From assembly GCA_002385985.1 (NCBI GenBank), contig DGEO01000006.1:1-15573 (forward strand): a stretch of 15,573 bases of DNA, in the 5' to 3' direction. The DNA comes from Anaerolineaceae bacterium UBA3924. GTDB taxonomy: Bacteria > Chloroflexota > Anaerolineae > Anaerolineales > Anaerolineaceae. Below the pieces are notes generated by a model, which had not been told where the DNA came from, made no database searches, and worked only from the letters and a program-made list of their open reading frames with translations. Shown here in pieces: positions 6,990-13,526 of this stretch. A program made the translations under genes and the position numbers. Position 1 is the stretch's first letter. Each line of letters opens with the position of its first letter.

Positions 6990-7631
6990 CTAAAGGCCCA
7001 GCTCCGGCCCGGCCTGCAGGGCCAGGCGGATCAGCTCGGCCTGTGACTTGACCCCCAGTTTGTGCATCAGGTTGGAGCGGTGGGCTTCCACCGTGCGCGG
7101 GCTGATGCACAGCCGCGCCGCGGCCTCGGCGGCGCTTAGACCTTCCACGGTCAGCTGCAGCACCTCGCGCTCGCGCGGGGTCAGCGTCTGGAGCAGGCGT
7201 TCTTCCTGTGCCAGTTCGGCCCGCTCAATGTAGGCCTCGACCGACTGCTCGCTGAACGGGCTGGAGAGGTAGCGCTCGCCGGCGGCGGCCGCCCGCACAG
7301 CGCACACCAGCTCGTCGGCGGTGGAGTCTTTGAGCACGTATCCGGCTGCGCCGCTGCGCAGCGCTTCGGCCACGTAGGCCTCGTTGGCGTGCATGGAGAG
7401 GATGACCACGCGTGTCAGGCGGGCCACCTGGCGGGTGACCTCCAGTCCGCTGAGCGCGGGCATCATCAGGTCGAGCAGCAGCACCCGCGGGCGCAGCTGC
7501 TGCACCAGCTCGACCGCCTCGCGCCCGTCGCCGGCCTCGCCGATCACCTGCAGGCCCGGCTGGGCGGAGAGCAGCGCCCGCAGCCCCTGGCGAACGATGG
7601 CATGGTCGTCGGCCAGCACGATGGTGATCAT
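6990..7631 (-). CDS. NarL/FixJ-family response regulator (receiver plus LuxR-type HTH)
   Basis: A 213-residue DNA-binding regulator of the usual length. The receiver domain (1-118) has D8/D9 in ADDHAIVRQGLRALL, phospho-acceptor D54 in LLLDLMMP, S79 in VVILSMHANEAY and K101 in GYVLKDSTADEL. A linker of about 30 residues leads to a LuxR-type helix-turn-helix at about 148-207: LTPREREVLQLTVEGLSAAEAAARL, then SPRTVEAHRSNLMHKLGVKSQAEL (quoted as the signature region; key residues are E155, T180, V181, H184, K191 and L192). ATG 7631 overlaps the stop of the kinase gene (ATGA), so the two are translated together and should form a cognate pair. The regulon is not shown; the divergent pseudopilin operon is the nearest candidate target. 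Confidence 0.95.
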   Translation of the reverse strand: MITIVLADDHAIVRQGLRALLSAQPGLQVIGEAGDGREAVELVQQLRPRVLLLDLMMPALSGLEVTRQVARLTRVVILSMHANEAYVAEALRSGAAGYVLKDSTADELVCAVRAAAAGERYLSSPFSEQSVEAYIERAELAQEERLLQTLTPREREVLQLTVEGLSAAEAAARLCISPRTVEAHRSNLMHKLGVKSQAELIRLALQAGPELGL

Positions 7632-9253
7632 GCCGGTACCTCCTCGCCGGGGAGCGGCAGGGTGACGGTCACACAGGTACCCTGTCCGGGCGCTGTCTGC
7701 AGCTCGAAATCGCCGTCCAGCAGGGCGGCGCGCTCGCGCATGCCGGGCAGGCCGGTGGTGGGGGCGCCGCGGGCGAACTGCTGCGGGTCAAACCCGGCGC
7801 CCTGGTCGCTGATCTGCAGGCTGAGCGCGCCGGTGCCGGCCCAGACCTGCACCTGCACCTGGCCGGCGCCGCTGTGACGGGCGGCGTTTGTGAGCGCCTC
7901 CTGCACGATGCGGTAGGCGGCCGTTTCCACCTGCGCGGGGAAGCGGCGGTCCTGCAGGCCGCTGTGGCGCAGGGTCACCTCCATGCCGGTCTGCTGCTGG
8001 AAGCGGTCCGCCAGCCAGAGCAGGGCGGGCAGCAGTCCCAGGTCGTCGAGCAGGGCCGGGCGCAGCTCGAGCGAAAGCTGCCGGACGCGGGCGATCAGCT
8101 CGTTGACCAGCTCGCGTGCCCGGCCGGCGCAGTCGGGCTGCCCGCCGCTGTCGAGCATCAGCTTCAGCCCGGTCAGCAGCTGCCCGATCTCGTCGTGCAG
8201 TTCGAGGGCCAGGCGGCGGCGTTCGGCCTCCTGCACTTCCACCAGCTGTCCGGACAGGCGCTTGAGGTCGGCCTGGGCAGCGCTGACCTGCTCCAGCAGC
8301 TCGTCGCGGCGCAGCTGCGCCTGCTCCAGGCGCTCAAGCATGCGGTTGATGTTCTCGCTCAGGCGGGTAAGCTCGTCGTTGTGGTCCACGCTGACCCGGG
8401 CGCTCAGGTCCTCGCTGGAGCCGATGTGGGTGACTTCCCGGTTCAGGCGGCTTACCCGGCCGAGCACCATGCCCTCCAGCACGAAGAGGATGGTCGCGCC
8501 GAACACCACCGCGGAGATGAACAGCGAAACGGTCAGGAAGCCGCGCAGCAGCCGCCCGGTGGCGTTGATGCTGCGCTGGCTGTGCAGCTGCAGCCAGCCG
8601 GCCGCCTGCGCGTCCAGACCGGGCAGGGGCGTCAGGCTGGTCAGGTTGAGTTCATCGTCAAAGCGCACGCGCACCGGCTGCCCGCCGGGCAGGGCGGCGC
8701 TCCACTCCTCTTCGGTCGGGTCGGGGGGAGCCGGCAGCACGCTCAGGCCCAGGTAGAGCGGCTCGCCCATCTCCACCAGGCGGGTTCCGTCCAGGTAGCG
8801 GCCCAGCAACAGGCTGCCGCCCTCCCGCAGGCAGTGAGCCGCCAGCAGCGGGCGGTCCTGCGCCCAGAGCAGCCCGGCTCCGGCCGGCGGGGGATTGGTC
8901 AGGGATCGCAGGTCAGCCGGCTGCGGAGTCTCCCAGGTCTGGTCCAGGGCGTTGAAGACCCGGGCAGTTCGCAGGCCTTCCGGGCCGTAGTCCAGCAGCA
9001 GATCCAGGCTGGCGGAAGGCAGGGCAGCCAGATCGGCAGTGTCCTGGCGTGCGGCCAGGCTGCAGAGGTCTTCCAGCGCGGCGGTCTGGGCGTCCAGCAG
9101 AGCCAGCGCCCGAGAGGTGTTCTCAAGCGCGGTGGAGCGCTCCACATCGCTGAAGCGGAGCGCGAAATTGACCCGCTGGGTGTGCAGGAGTACAACGGAC
9201 AACCCGACCAGGGCCAGAGTGATGAATAGCAGTGTGGTTTTTCTTAAGCTCAT
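7628..9253 (-). CDS. Sensor histidine kinase, HisKA_3 (NarX/DesK-like) with CHASE4-like sensor and HAMP
   Basis: A 541-residue membrane sensor that should phosphorylate the response regulator encoded immediately downstream (ATGA overlap). A membrane helix at about 7-24 and another at about 238-260 bracket an extracytoplasmic domain of roughly 210 residues. Its start (FSDVERSTALENTSRALALLDAQ) resembles CHASE4 domains, but the assignment is tentative. A HAMP domain (about 262-314) and a coiled coil (about 315-345) follow. The HisKA_3 phosphotransfer segment reads ERRRLALELHDEIGQLLTGL, with H353 as phosphorylation site. The HATPase_c domain shows N456 in EALTNAARHSG, the DQGAGFD box (483-489) and GLPGMRERAALLDG (501-514), then the terminal GTCVTVTLPL strand. 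All residues expected for activity are present. There is no Shine-Dalgarno sequence before ATG 9253; a TATAAT box lies 17 nt upstream. Confidence 0.94.
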   Translation of the reverse strand: MSLRKTTLLFITLALVGLSVVLLHTQRVNFALRFSDVERSTALENTSRALALLDAQTAALEDLCSLAARQDTADLAALPSASLDLLLDYGPEGLRTARVFNALDQTWETPQPADLRSLTNPPPAGAGLLWAQDRPLLAAHCLREGGSLLLGRYLDGTRLVEMGEPLYLGLSVLPAPPDPTEEEWSAALPGGQPVRVRFDDELNLTSLTPLPGLDAQAAGWLQLHSQRSINATGRLLRGFLTVSLFISAVVFGATILFVLEGMVLGRVSRLNREVTHIGSSEDLSARVSVDHNDELTRLSENINRMLERLEQAQLRRDELLEQVSAAQADLKRLSGQLVEVQEAERRRLALELHDEIGQLLTGLKLMLDSGGQPDCAGRARELVNELIARVRQLSLELRPALLDDLGLLPALLWLADRFQQQTGMEVTLRHSGLQDRRFPAQVETAAYRIVQEALTNAARHSGAGQVQVQVWAGTGALSLQISDQGAGFDPQQFARGAPTTGLPGMRERAALLDGDFELQTAPGQGTCVTVTLPLPGEEVPA

Positions 9254-9270
9254 GGCAGCCGGCTGGTTTC

Positions 9271-9276
9271 ATTATA
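9271..9276 (-). promoter_or_regulatory. -10 box (TATAAT) of the histidine kinase/response regulator operon
   Basis: A perfect TATAAT reads leftward from 9276 to 9271, 17 nt upstream of the kinase ATG. Predicted initiation near 9264 gives a leader of about 10 nt with no ribosome binding site. A TTGCAC sequence is present further upstream (about 9299-9304) but 22 nt away, too far for a normal -35. Confidence 0.5.
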
Positions 9277-9321
9277 GCGCGCGGAGAGGTTTACAGTTGT
9301 GCAAGGTACTGTAATTTTGTG

Positions 9322-9341
9322 CTAATTTCGTCAATAATTAG
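9322..9341. promoter_or_regulatory. 20-bp palindrome in the divergent promoter region (candidate operator)
   Basis: CTAATT (9322-9327) and AATTAG (9336-9341) form a perfect 6+6 inverted repeat with an 8-bp spacer, in the AT-richer interval (9254-9435) separating the two-component operon from the pseudopilin operon. The spacing is compatible with a dimeric regulator such as the adjacent NarL-type protein, but nothing in the sequence proves binding. It lies about 60 nt upstream of the pseudopilin -10 box. Confidence 0.3.
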
Positions 9342-9401
9342 AGCGTGGGTGCGCGGGAAAAATCCGTAATCCTACGCATGGAAATAACCCTCATCCTCCG
9401 C

Positions 9402-9407
9402 TATTAT
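9402..9407 (+). promoter_or_regulatory. -10 box (TATTAT) of the pseudopilin operon
   Basis: TATTAT at 9402-9407, with a weak -35 (TGGAAA, 9379-9384) at 17-nt spacing, predicts transcription from about 9414. ATG 9406 lies inside this box and so would not be on the transcript. A Shine-Dalgarno run AGGGAGGGGAG (9423-9433) follows, serving TTG 9436. This is one of the few genes here with a conventional leader. Confidence 0.5.
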
Positions 9408-9435
9408 GCTACGAGAGAAGTCAGGGAGGGGAGCA

Positions 9436-10683
9436 TTGAAGACGATCCTAAGATTTTTCCGGCGAAACCGCTCAACCAGGGCTCAGGCCATGGTTGAGTT
9501 TGCGTTGGTCTTCCCGCTGTTCCTGGTGCTGCTGCTGGGCATTATCGAAATGGGGCGCATCCTGTTCATCTACAGCGCGGTGTTCACCGCCGCCCGCGAA
9601 GGCGCCCGCTACGGCTCCGCCGCCGGATATGCTCCCGGTGGTGTGCCCTACTACGCTGACTGCGTGGGCATTCGCAGCGCCGCCATGCGGCTGGGCAGCA
9701 TCGCCAACCTGGAGCCCGGGGACATTACCGTTTATTACGACAACCCGGACAGGGTCAACGCCACCGGCGGGATTATTGACGCCAAGAAAAACCCCGGTGT
9801 GGCCGGCTCGCTGTCTTGCTCCGGTGCTTCTCTCAGCGCCACTGAAATGGCCCAGATCGGGCTGCGGCATGACCAGCTCAACCGCATTGTGGTCACCGTG
9901 AGGACCGAGGTCGAGCCGATGAGCGGCCTGCTGCGCCTGCCGACCTTCACCGTGCGGGCCACATCCACGCGCACCATCATCAAGCACGTGGACATCGCCG
10001 GTGCGCACATCCAGACCCTGACTCCTTACCCCACTCTGACGGCTACGGTCACGCCCTCTGAAACTCCGGAGACGCCGGAACCGACAGAAACACCCACCCC
10101 GACGGACACGGCCACACCGACCGAATCGCCCACGCCCACCGACACGGCGACGGCGACGGCCACGCCGACGGGCACGCTCACCCCCTCGCTCACACCGACC
10201 AACACGGCGACACACACGCCTTCGCCGACGGCGACCTTTACGCCAACCATTACGCCTTCACCGACCATTACCGCGTCGCCCACGCCTCCTCCGGTCTGCC
10301 CGTCCGGCAGTCTGTCCTACGGGGCCAAGAACTCCTTCTCGGTGCTGATCGACAACACTCATCCGGGGGCCGGGAACATGGTCATCACCAGCATGGTGGT
10401 GGACTGGGAGTGGTATCTGGATCTGGCTACCAACGCCGAGCAGAAGTTCGACTACATCACCCTGGGCGGCACGAAGATCTGGGATGGTACCGGGTACTAT
10501 CCGGACACCCGTGTGCCCACCGGGCTGGATCCCTGGCTTGTCGGAGAGGGCGGCCGCACGGTGGCCAAGGGCACGCAGACCAGCCTGGAAATGTTCTTCG
10601 ACCTCCCGCTGAGGCCGGAGGCGGTCGGGTACCACCACGTCACCATCTACTTCAATAACGGTCAGTGCATCATGGCCCGTTGA
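9436..10683 (+). CDS. TadE-like pseudopilin with Thr/Pro stalk and C-terminal beta domain
   Basis: A 415-residue exported protein, far longer than ordinary TadE proteins (about 150-200 residues). TTG 9436 is preferred because of the strong purine run just upstream; ATG 9406 would add ten residues. The basic N-terminus RFFRRNRSTR leads to AQAMVEFALVFPLFLVLLLG, a class III-like prepilin segment with Glu at +5 of the hydrophobic helix, but Ala instead of Gly before the presumed cleavage point. The TadE domain spans about 17-190 (AAREGARYGS at 52-61 is typical). Residues about 194-286 are almost only Thr, Pro, Ser, Ala and Glu in TPTPTDTATPTE-like runs, a probably extended and perhaps glycosylated stalk. 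The terminal domain (287-415) is bracketed by C288 and C411, suggesting a disulfide, and contains VVDWEWYLDL and KIWDGTGYYPDTRV; I do not recognise the fold with certainty. First gene of a four-gene operon. Confidence 0.88.
   Translation: MKTILRFFRRNRSTRAQAMVEFALVFPLFLVLLLGIIEMGRILFIYSAVFTAAREGARYGSAAGYAPGGVPYYADCVGIRSAAMRLGSIANLEPGDITVYYDNPDRVNATGGIIDAKKNPGVAGSLSCSGASLSATEMAQIGLRHDQLNRIVVTVRTEVEPMSGLLRLPTFTVRATSTRTIIKHVDIAGAHIQTLTPYPTLTATVTPSETPETPEPTETPTPTDTATPTESPTPTDTATATATPTGTLTPSLTPTNTATHTPSPTATFTPTITPSPTITASPTPPPVCPSGSLSYGAKNSFSVLIDNTHPGAGNMVITSMVVDWEWYLDLATNAEQKFDYITLGGTKIWDGTGYYPDTRVPTGLDPWLVGEGGRTVAKGTQTSLEMFFDLPLRPEAVGYHHVTIYFNNGQCIMAR
10015..10293 (+). repeat. Low-complexity Thr/Pro-coding tract
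   Basis: About 280 bp of degenerate short tandem units of the pattern ACNCCNACNG encode the stalk of the TadE-like protein. The units are imperfect, but runs such as GACGGCGACGG could allow slippage and so length variation of the stalk between strains. Chloroflexota surface proteins often have such linkers; that is family knowledge, not proof of taxonomy. Confidence 0.8.
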
Positions 10684-10708
10684 TCTTATCCATAGACAGG
10701 ATCGCAGC

Positions 10709-13045
10709 ATGAATCGCCTTCACCGGACTTTCCTCTTCACCCTTCTGATTACCAGCCTGCTGGCCGGTACCGGCTTCGCTCCGCTGGAGCAAGGTGCTCC
10801 TCCGGAGCCGTCGAGTTCCATCGACCTGGCCGCGGGACCGGCGACGGACGCATACGGGTACACCTATACCGAAATCCCGTTCGCCTGGATCGACTGCACG
10901 CCAGCCGCCGGCGGAACCAGGATCGAGTTTTCCAATCCAGACGATGGCAGGGTTCCTCTCGACCTGGGGTTTTCCTTCCCCTTTTACGAGAACACCTTTG
11001 TGCCGGGCAGCCCCAATCCGGCGAGAAATGCCACCCTGCTGGTCTCGCTGAACGGCGTGGTTACCTTCGGACAAACCACCGACCGCGATCATGTCAACGA
11101 GAAGATCCCGCAGCCTTCGCCGCTCAACAACCTGATCGCCCCATACTGGGACGATCTGCGCATGACGGAGGAGAGCGGGGTGTACTACCGCCGTCTGGAT
11201 GGACCCGACGGCCGGCGGCTGGTCATCCAGTGGGACCAGATGACTCTGGTGAGCAACATTGAGGCCCGTCTGACCTTTGAGGTGGTGCTGATCGAGAACG
11301 GGACCATCGAGTTCCTCTACCAGCAGCTGGACGGGCAGATGAACTCGGCCACGGTGGGCATTGAGGACGGAGACGGGGTCAACGGGCTGCGCCTTCGCTA
11401 CGACGGTGAGAGCCTGGATGCCGGTACCGCGCTGCGCATCACCCGCCCGGTCAAGCCGGCTCGCTCCAAGTTCCTCAGCAACTACCAGAGCGATTTCCTG
11501 GTGCAGAACACGATCACCTTCAAGCTGGCGCTGAAGAATCTGCACCCGACCGACACCGATCGCTTCAACCTGACCTACACAACCAACCAGCCCGGCTGGA
11601 AGGTGGAGCTGCTGGAGGCCGATGGCATCACCCCGCTGGTGGACGCCGACGGCAACGGTGACCCTGACATCGACATCCTGGGCGCCGGGGAAACGGTCAA
11701 CCTGGCGGTTAAAATCACCGCCTCGCCGAACGCGAAGGTGGGTGATTACATCATGGTCTACCTGACCGCGCACTCCACCACCGACCGCACCCTGCCTTCG
11801 GTCACCCGGCTGCAGGCCGCCAAACCGGCGGCCTTCGCCCAGGCGGTGATTGACCAGTACAACAAGGTGCGCCAGCTGCGCATCTGGGACCGCTCGATCA
11901 GCGAATCTACGCTGGTGGAAAAGTTCTCCGGCCGCAGCCTGTCGATGACCACCACCGCCCGCCACGGCACCCTGATGGCCTGGGAATGGCACGGCCTGAC
12001 CCAGGAGGGCGTGCGCTACACCAACATCGAGTACACCCTGCTGGACCGCTTCGGCCAGGTGCTCAAGGCCCCGCAGCCCCTGGTGGACCATTCCAACACC
12101 ACAAAAATTGTGGAAGAGGGCGAGCCTTTCCTGGCCAGCGCGCCGGACGGCACCCTGGGCATGGTCTGGGTGCGGGGTGTGGTCGATAACCAGGCCGGCG
12201 GGCGAAACTCCAACGTGTTCTTCGCGGTGATGTCACCGGAAGGCGACTGGCAGGTGATCCAGGTCACTGACAATAAGCAGTACCGCAGCCAGGCCAACCC
12301 CGGCGCGCCGCTGTATTACAACCCCACCATGACAGCCACCAGCGACAACCGCTTTGTGCTCGCCTGGCAGGAGCTGGCCAGCCTGGAGGGCGGCAACGTC
12401 TCCAATCTGGGCGTGGCGGCGTACACTGGCAGCGGGCAGCGGCTCAGCTTCGATTACCCGCTGGCTCCCAGCCTGCCCGGCGGCATCTATTACATGGGGC
12501 CGAGCCTGTCGCCGGCCGGTTCCGGCCAGGCGGTGCTGTCCTATGCCGTTTCTCAGCCGGGCACTTCGGTGACCCCGCTGCGCTACACCCTGCTGTCCAG
12601 CAGCGGGCAGCTGCTCCGCACCCCGGCCGAAATTCCCGGCAGCAACGGGCGCAAGAGCAGCCAGACGCAGATGGAGGGCGGCGAGGTGCTGATCGCCTGG
12701 GTGGACCAGCCCAGCGGTGAAGCGGCCTTCGTGGTGCTGGGGGCGGGAGACTACCGGCCGCTGAGCGATATCGTCGTGCTGGAAAATGAACACCTGCGCG
12801 CGGCCGAAAACATTTCGGTCACCTGGACGTTCGGCAACAAGGCGGTGCTGACCTGGATGGACGGCACCTGGAACCGCTACCTGAGCTATGCCCTGGTGGA
12901 CAACACCGGCGCGGTGCTCACCCCGCCGATGATCTTCGTCCACGACTCGACCAGCGATGCGCTGGTGCTGACCAGCGTGACCGGTCAGGGCAACGCGCCG
13001 TACGATGGGAACTACTGGATGTACCTGCCGTCCACCAGAAAGTAG
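10709..13045 (+). CDS. Secreted nidogen-like (NIDO-like) protein with Ig-like and probable beta-propeller regions
   Basis: A 778-residue exported protein. The signal peptide is clear: MNRLHRTF, a hydrophobic stretch to about 22, and likely cleavage around residues 24-30. Residues about 48-247 match the nidogen-like beta-sandwich found in many bacterial surface proteins: DLGFSFPFYENTF (85-97), LLVSLNGVVTFG (110-121), LNNLIAPYWDDL (139-150), GVYYRRL, RLVIQWDQM, TFEVVLIENGTIEFLYQQL and ATVGIEDGDG (214-223). Residues about 265-368 look like an Ig-like/NPCBM-associated domain, with LKNLHPTDTDRFNLTY, a calcium-loop-like DADGNGDPDID (312-322) and AGETVNLAVKITAS. Residues about 375-778 contain recurring blocks such as TLMAWEW, GMVWVRG, FVLAWQEL, VLIAWVDQ and VLTWMDG, as expected for propeller blades. 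No sorting signal or C-terminal anchor is visible. It sits 25 nt after the stalked TadE gene and 18 nt before the second TadE gene, suggesting a role on or near the appendage. Confidence 0.8.
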   Translation: MNRLHRTFLFTLLITSLLAGTGFAPLEQGAPPEPSSSIDLAAGPATDAYGYTYTEIPFAWIDCTPAAGGTRIEFSNPDDGRVPLDLGFSFPFYENTFVPGSPNPARNATLLVSLNGVVTFGQTTDRDHVNEKIPQPSPLNNLIAPYWDDLRMTEESGVYYRRLDGPDGRRLVIQWDQMTLVSNIEARLTFEVVLIENGTIEFLYQQLDGQMNSATVGIEDGDGVNGLRLRYDGESLDAGTALRITRPVKPARSKFLSNYQSDFLVQNTITFKLALKNLHPTDTDRFNLTYTTNQPGWKVELLEADGITPLVDADGNGDPDIDILGAGETVNLAVKITASPNAKVGDYIMVYLTAHSTTDRTLPSVTRLQAAKPAAFAQAVIDQYNKVRQLRIWDRSISESTLVEKFSGRSLSMTTTARHGTLMAWEWHGLTQEGVRYTNIEYTLLDRFGQVLKAPQPLVDHSNTTKIVEEGEPFLASAPDGTLGMVWVRGVVDNQAGGRNSNVFFAVMSPEGDWQVIQVTDNKQYRSQANPGAPLYYNPTMTATSDNRFVLAWQELASLEGGNVSNLGVAAYTGSGQRLSFDYPLAPSLPGGIYYMGPSLSPAGSGQAVLSYAVSQPGTSVTPLRYTLLSSSGQLLRTPAEIPGSNGRKSSQTQMEGGEVLIAWVDQPSGEAAFVVLGAGDYRPLSDIVVLENEHLRAAENISVTWTFGNKAVLTWMDGTWNRYLSYALVDNTGAVLTPPMIFVHDSTSDALVLTSVTGQGNAPYDGNYWMYLPSTRK

Positions 13046-13063
13046 GGGGTCAGGAGGAGGATT

Positions 13064-13513
13064 ATGGAACAACGAACAGCGAGAGTATCCAGGAGCGAAC
13101 GCGGGCAGAGCCTGGTGGAGCTGGCCATCAGCCTGGTGCTGCTTCTGCTGCTGCTGTCCGGCATCATCGACCTCGGGCGAGCGCTGTTCACCTACATCAG
13201 CATGCGTGACGCCGCCCAGGAAGGGGTGGTCTACGCCTCGGTCTACCCGAAGCCCTGCGACCGCATCAAACAGCGGGCGCTGCAGGCGCTGGACGACCCC
13301 ACCGGGATGTCCGTGGACGTCACTCTGAATCACACTGCCTGTGAAGCGGCCGGCCCGGCGGATTCCTGCGCCGGAAACCAGATCGCCGTCACAGTGACCA
13401 ACCCGAATTTTGAGATCACCATGCCCTTCCTGGGCGGGGTGCTGGGGACGCAAACCCTCACCCTCAAGGCGACCATCACCGGGACCGTGCTGCAGCCAAG
13501 ATGTATTCCGTAA
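13064..13513 (+). CDS. TadE-like minor pseudopilin
   Basis: A 149-residue protein with the normal TadE length. A very strong ribosome binding site AGGAGGAGG (13052-13060) precedes ATG 13064. After a short basic leader (RVSRSERG) comes QSLVELAISLVLLLLLLSG, with Gly14 at -1 and Glu at +5, the prepilin-peptidase signature of Flp/TadE proteins, then IIDLGRALFTYISMRDAAQEG (typical TadE continuation, residues about 34-54). The periplasmic part has four cysteines (in KPCDR, HTAC, DSCAG and PRCIP) that may pair as disulfides. In known Tad systems TadE and TadF/TadG are minor pilins needed for assembly and adhesion. The next gene follows after 13 nt. Confidence 0.9.
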   Translation: MEQRTARVSRSERGQSLVELAISLVLLLLLLSGIIDLGRALFTYISMRDAAQEGVVYASVYPKPCDRIKQRALQALDDPTGMSVDVTLNHTACEAAGPADSCAGNQIAVTVTNPNFEITMPFLGGVLGTQTLTLKATITGTVLQPRCIP

Positions 13514-13526
13514 GAAGGAGTGGGAG

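Noticed and set aside
5560..7110. 516-codon open frame on the minus strand opposite the DUF92 and MFS genes
   Set aside because: It spans two well-supported genes and the end of a third and encodes Gln/Gly/Pro/Arg-rich sequence with no recognisable fold; read as a GC-driven shadow.
7874..9229. Long plus-strand open frame opposite the histidine kinase
   Set aside because: The kinase has every catalytic motif in order on the minus strand; the plus frame is Gln/Leu/Ala/Val-rich and motif-free.
10670..13453. Two long minus-strand open frames opposite the nidogen-like and TadE genes
   Set aside because: No domains; the plus-strand genes have signal peptides, ribosome binding sites and family motifs.
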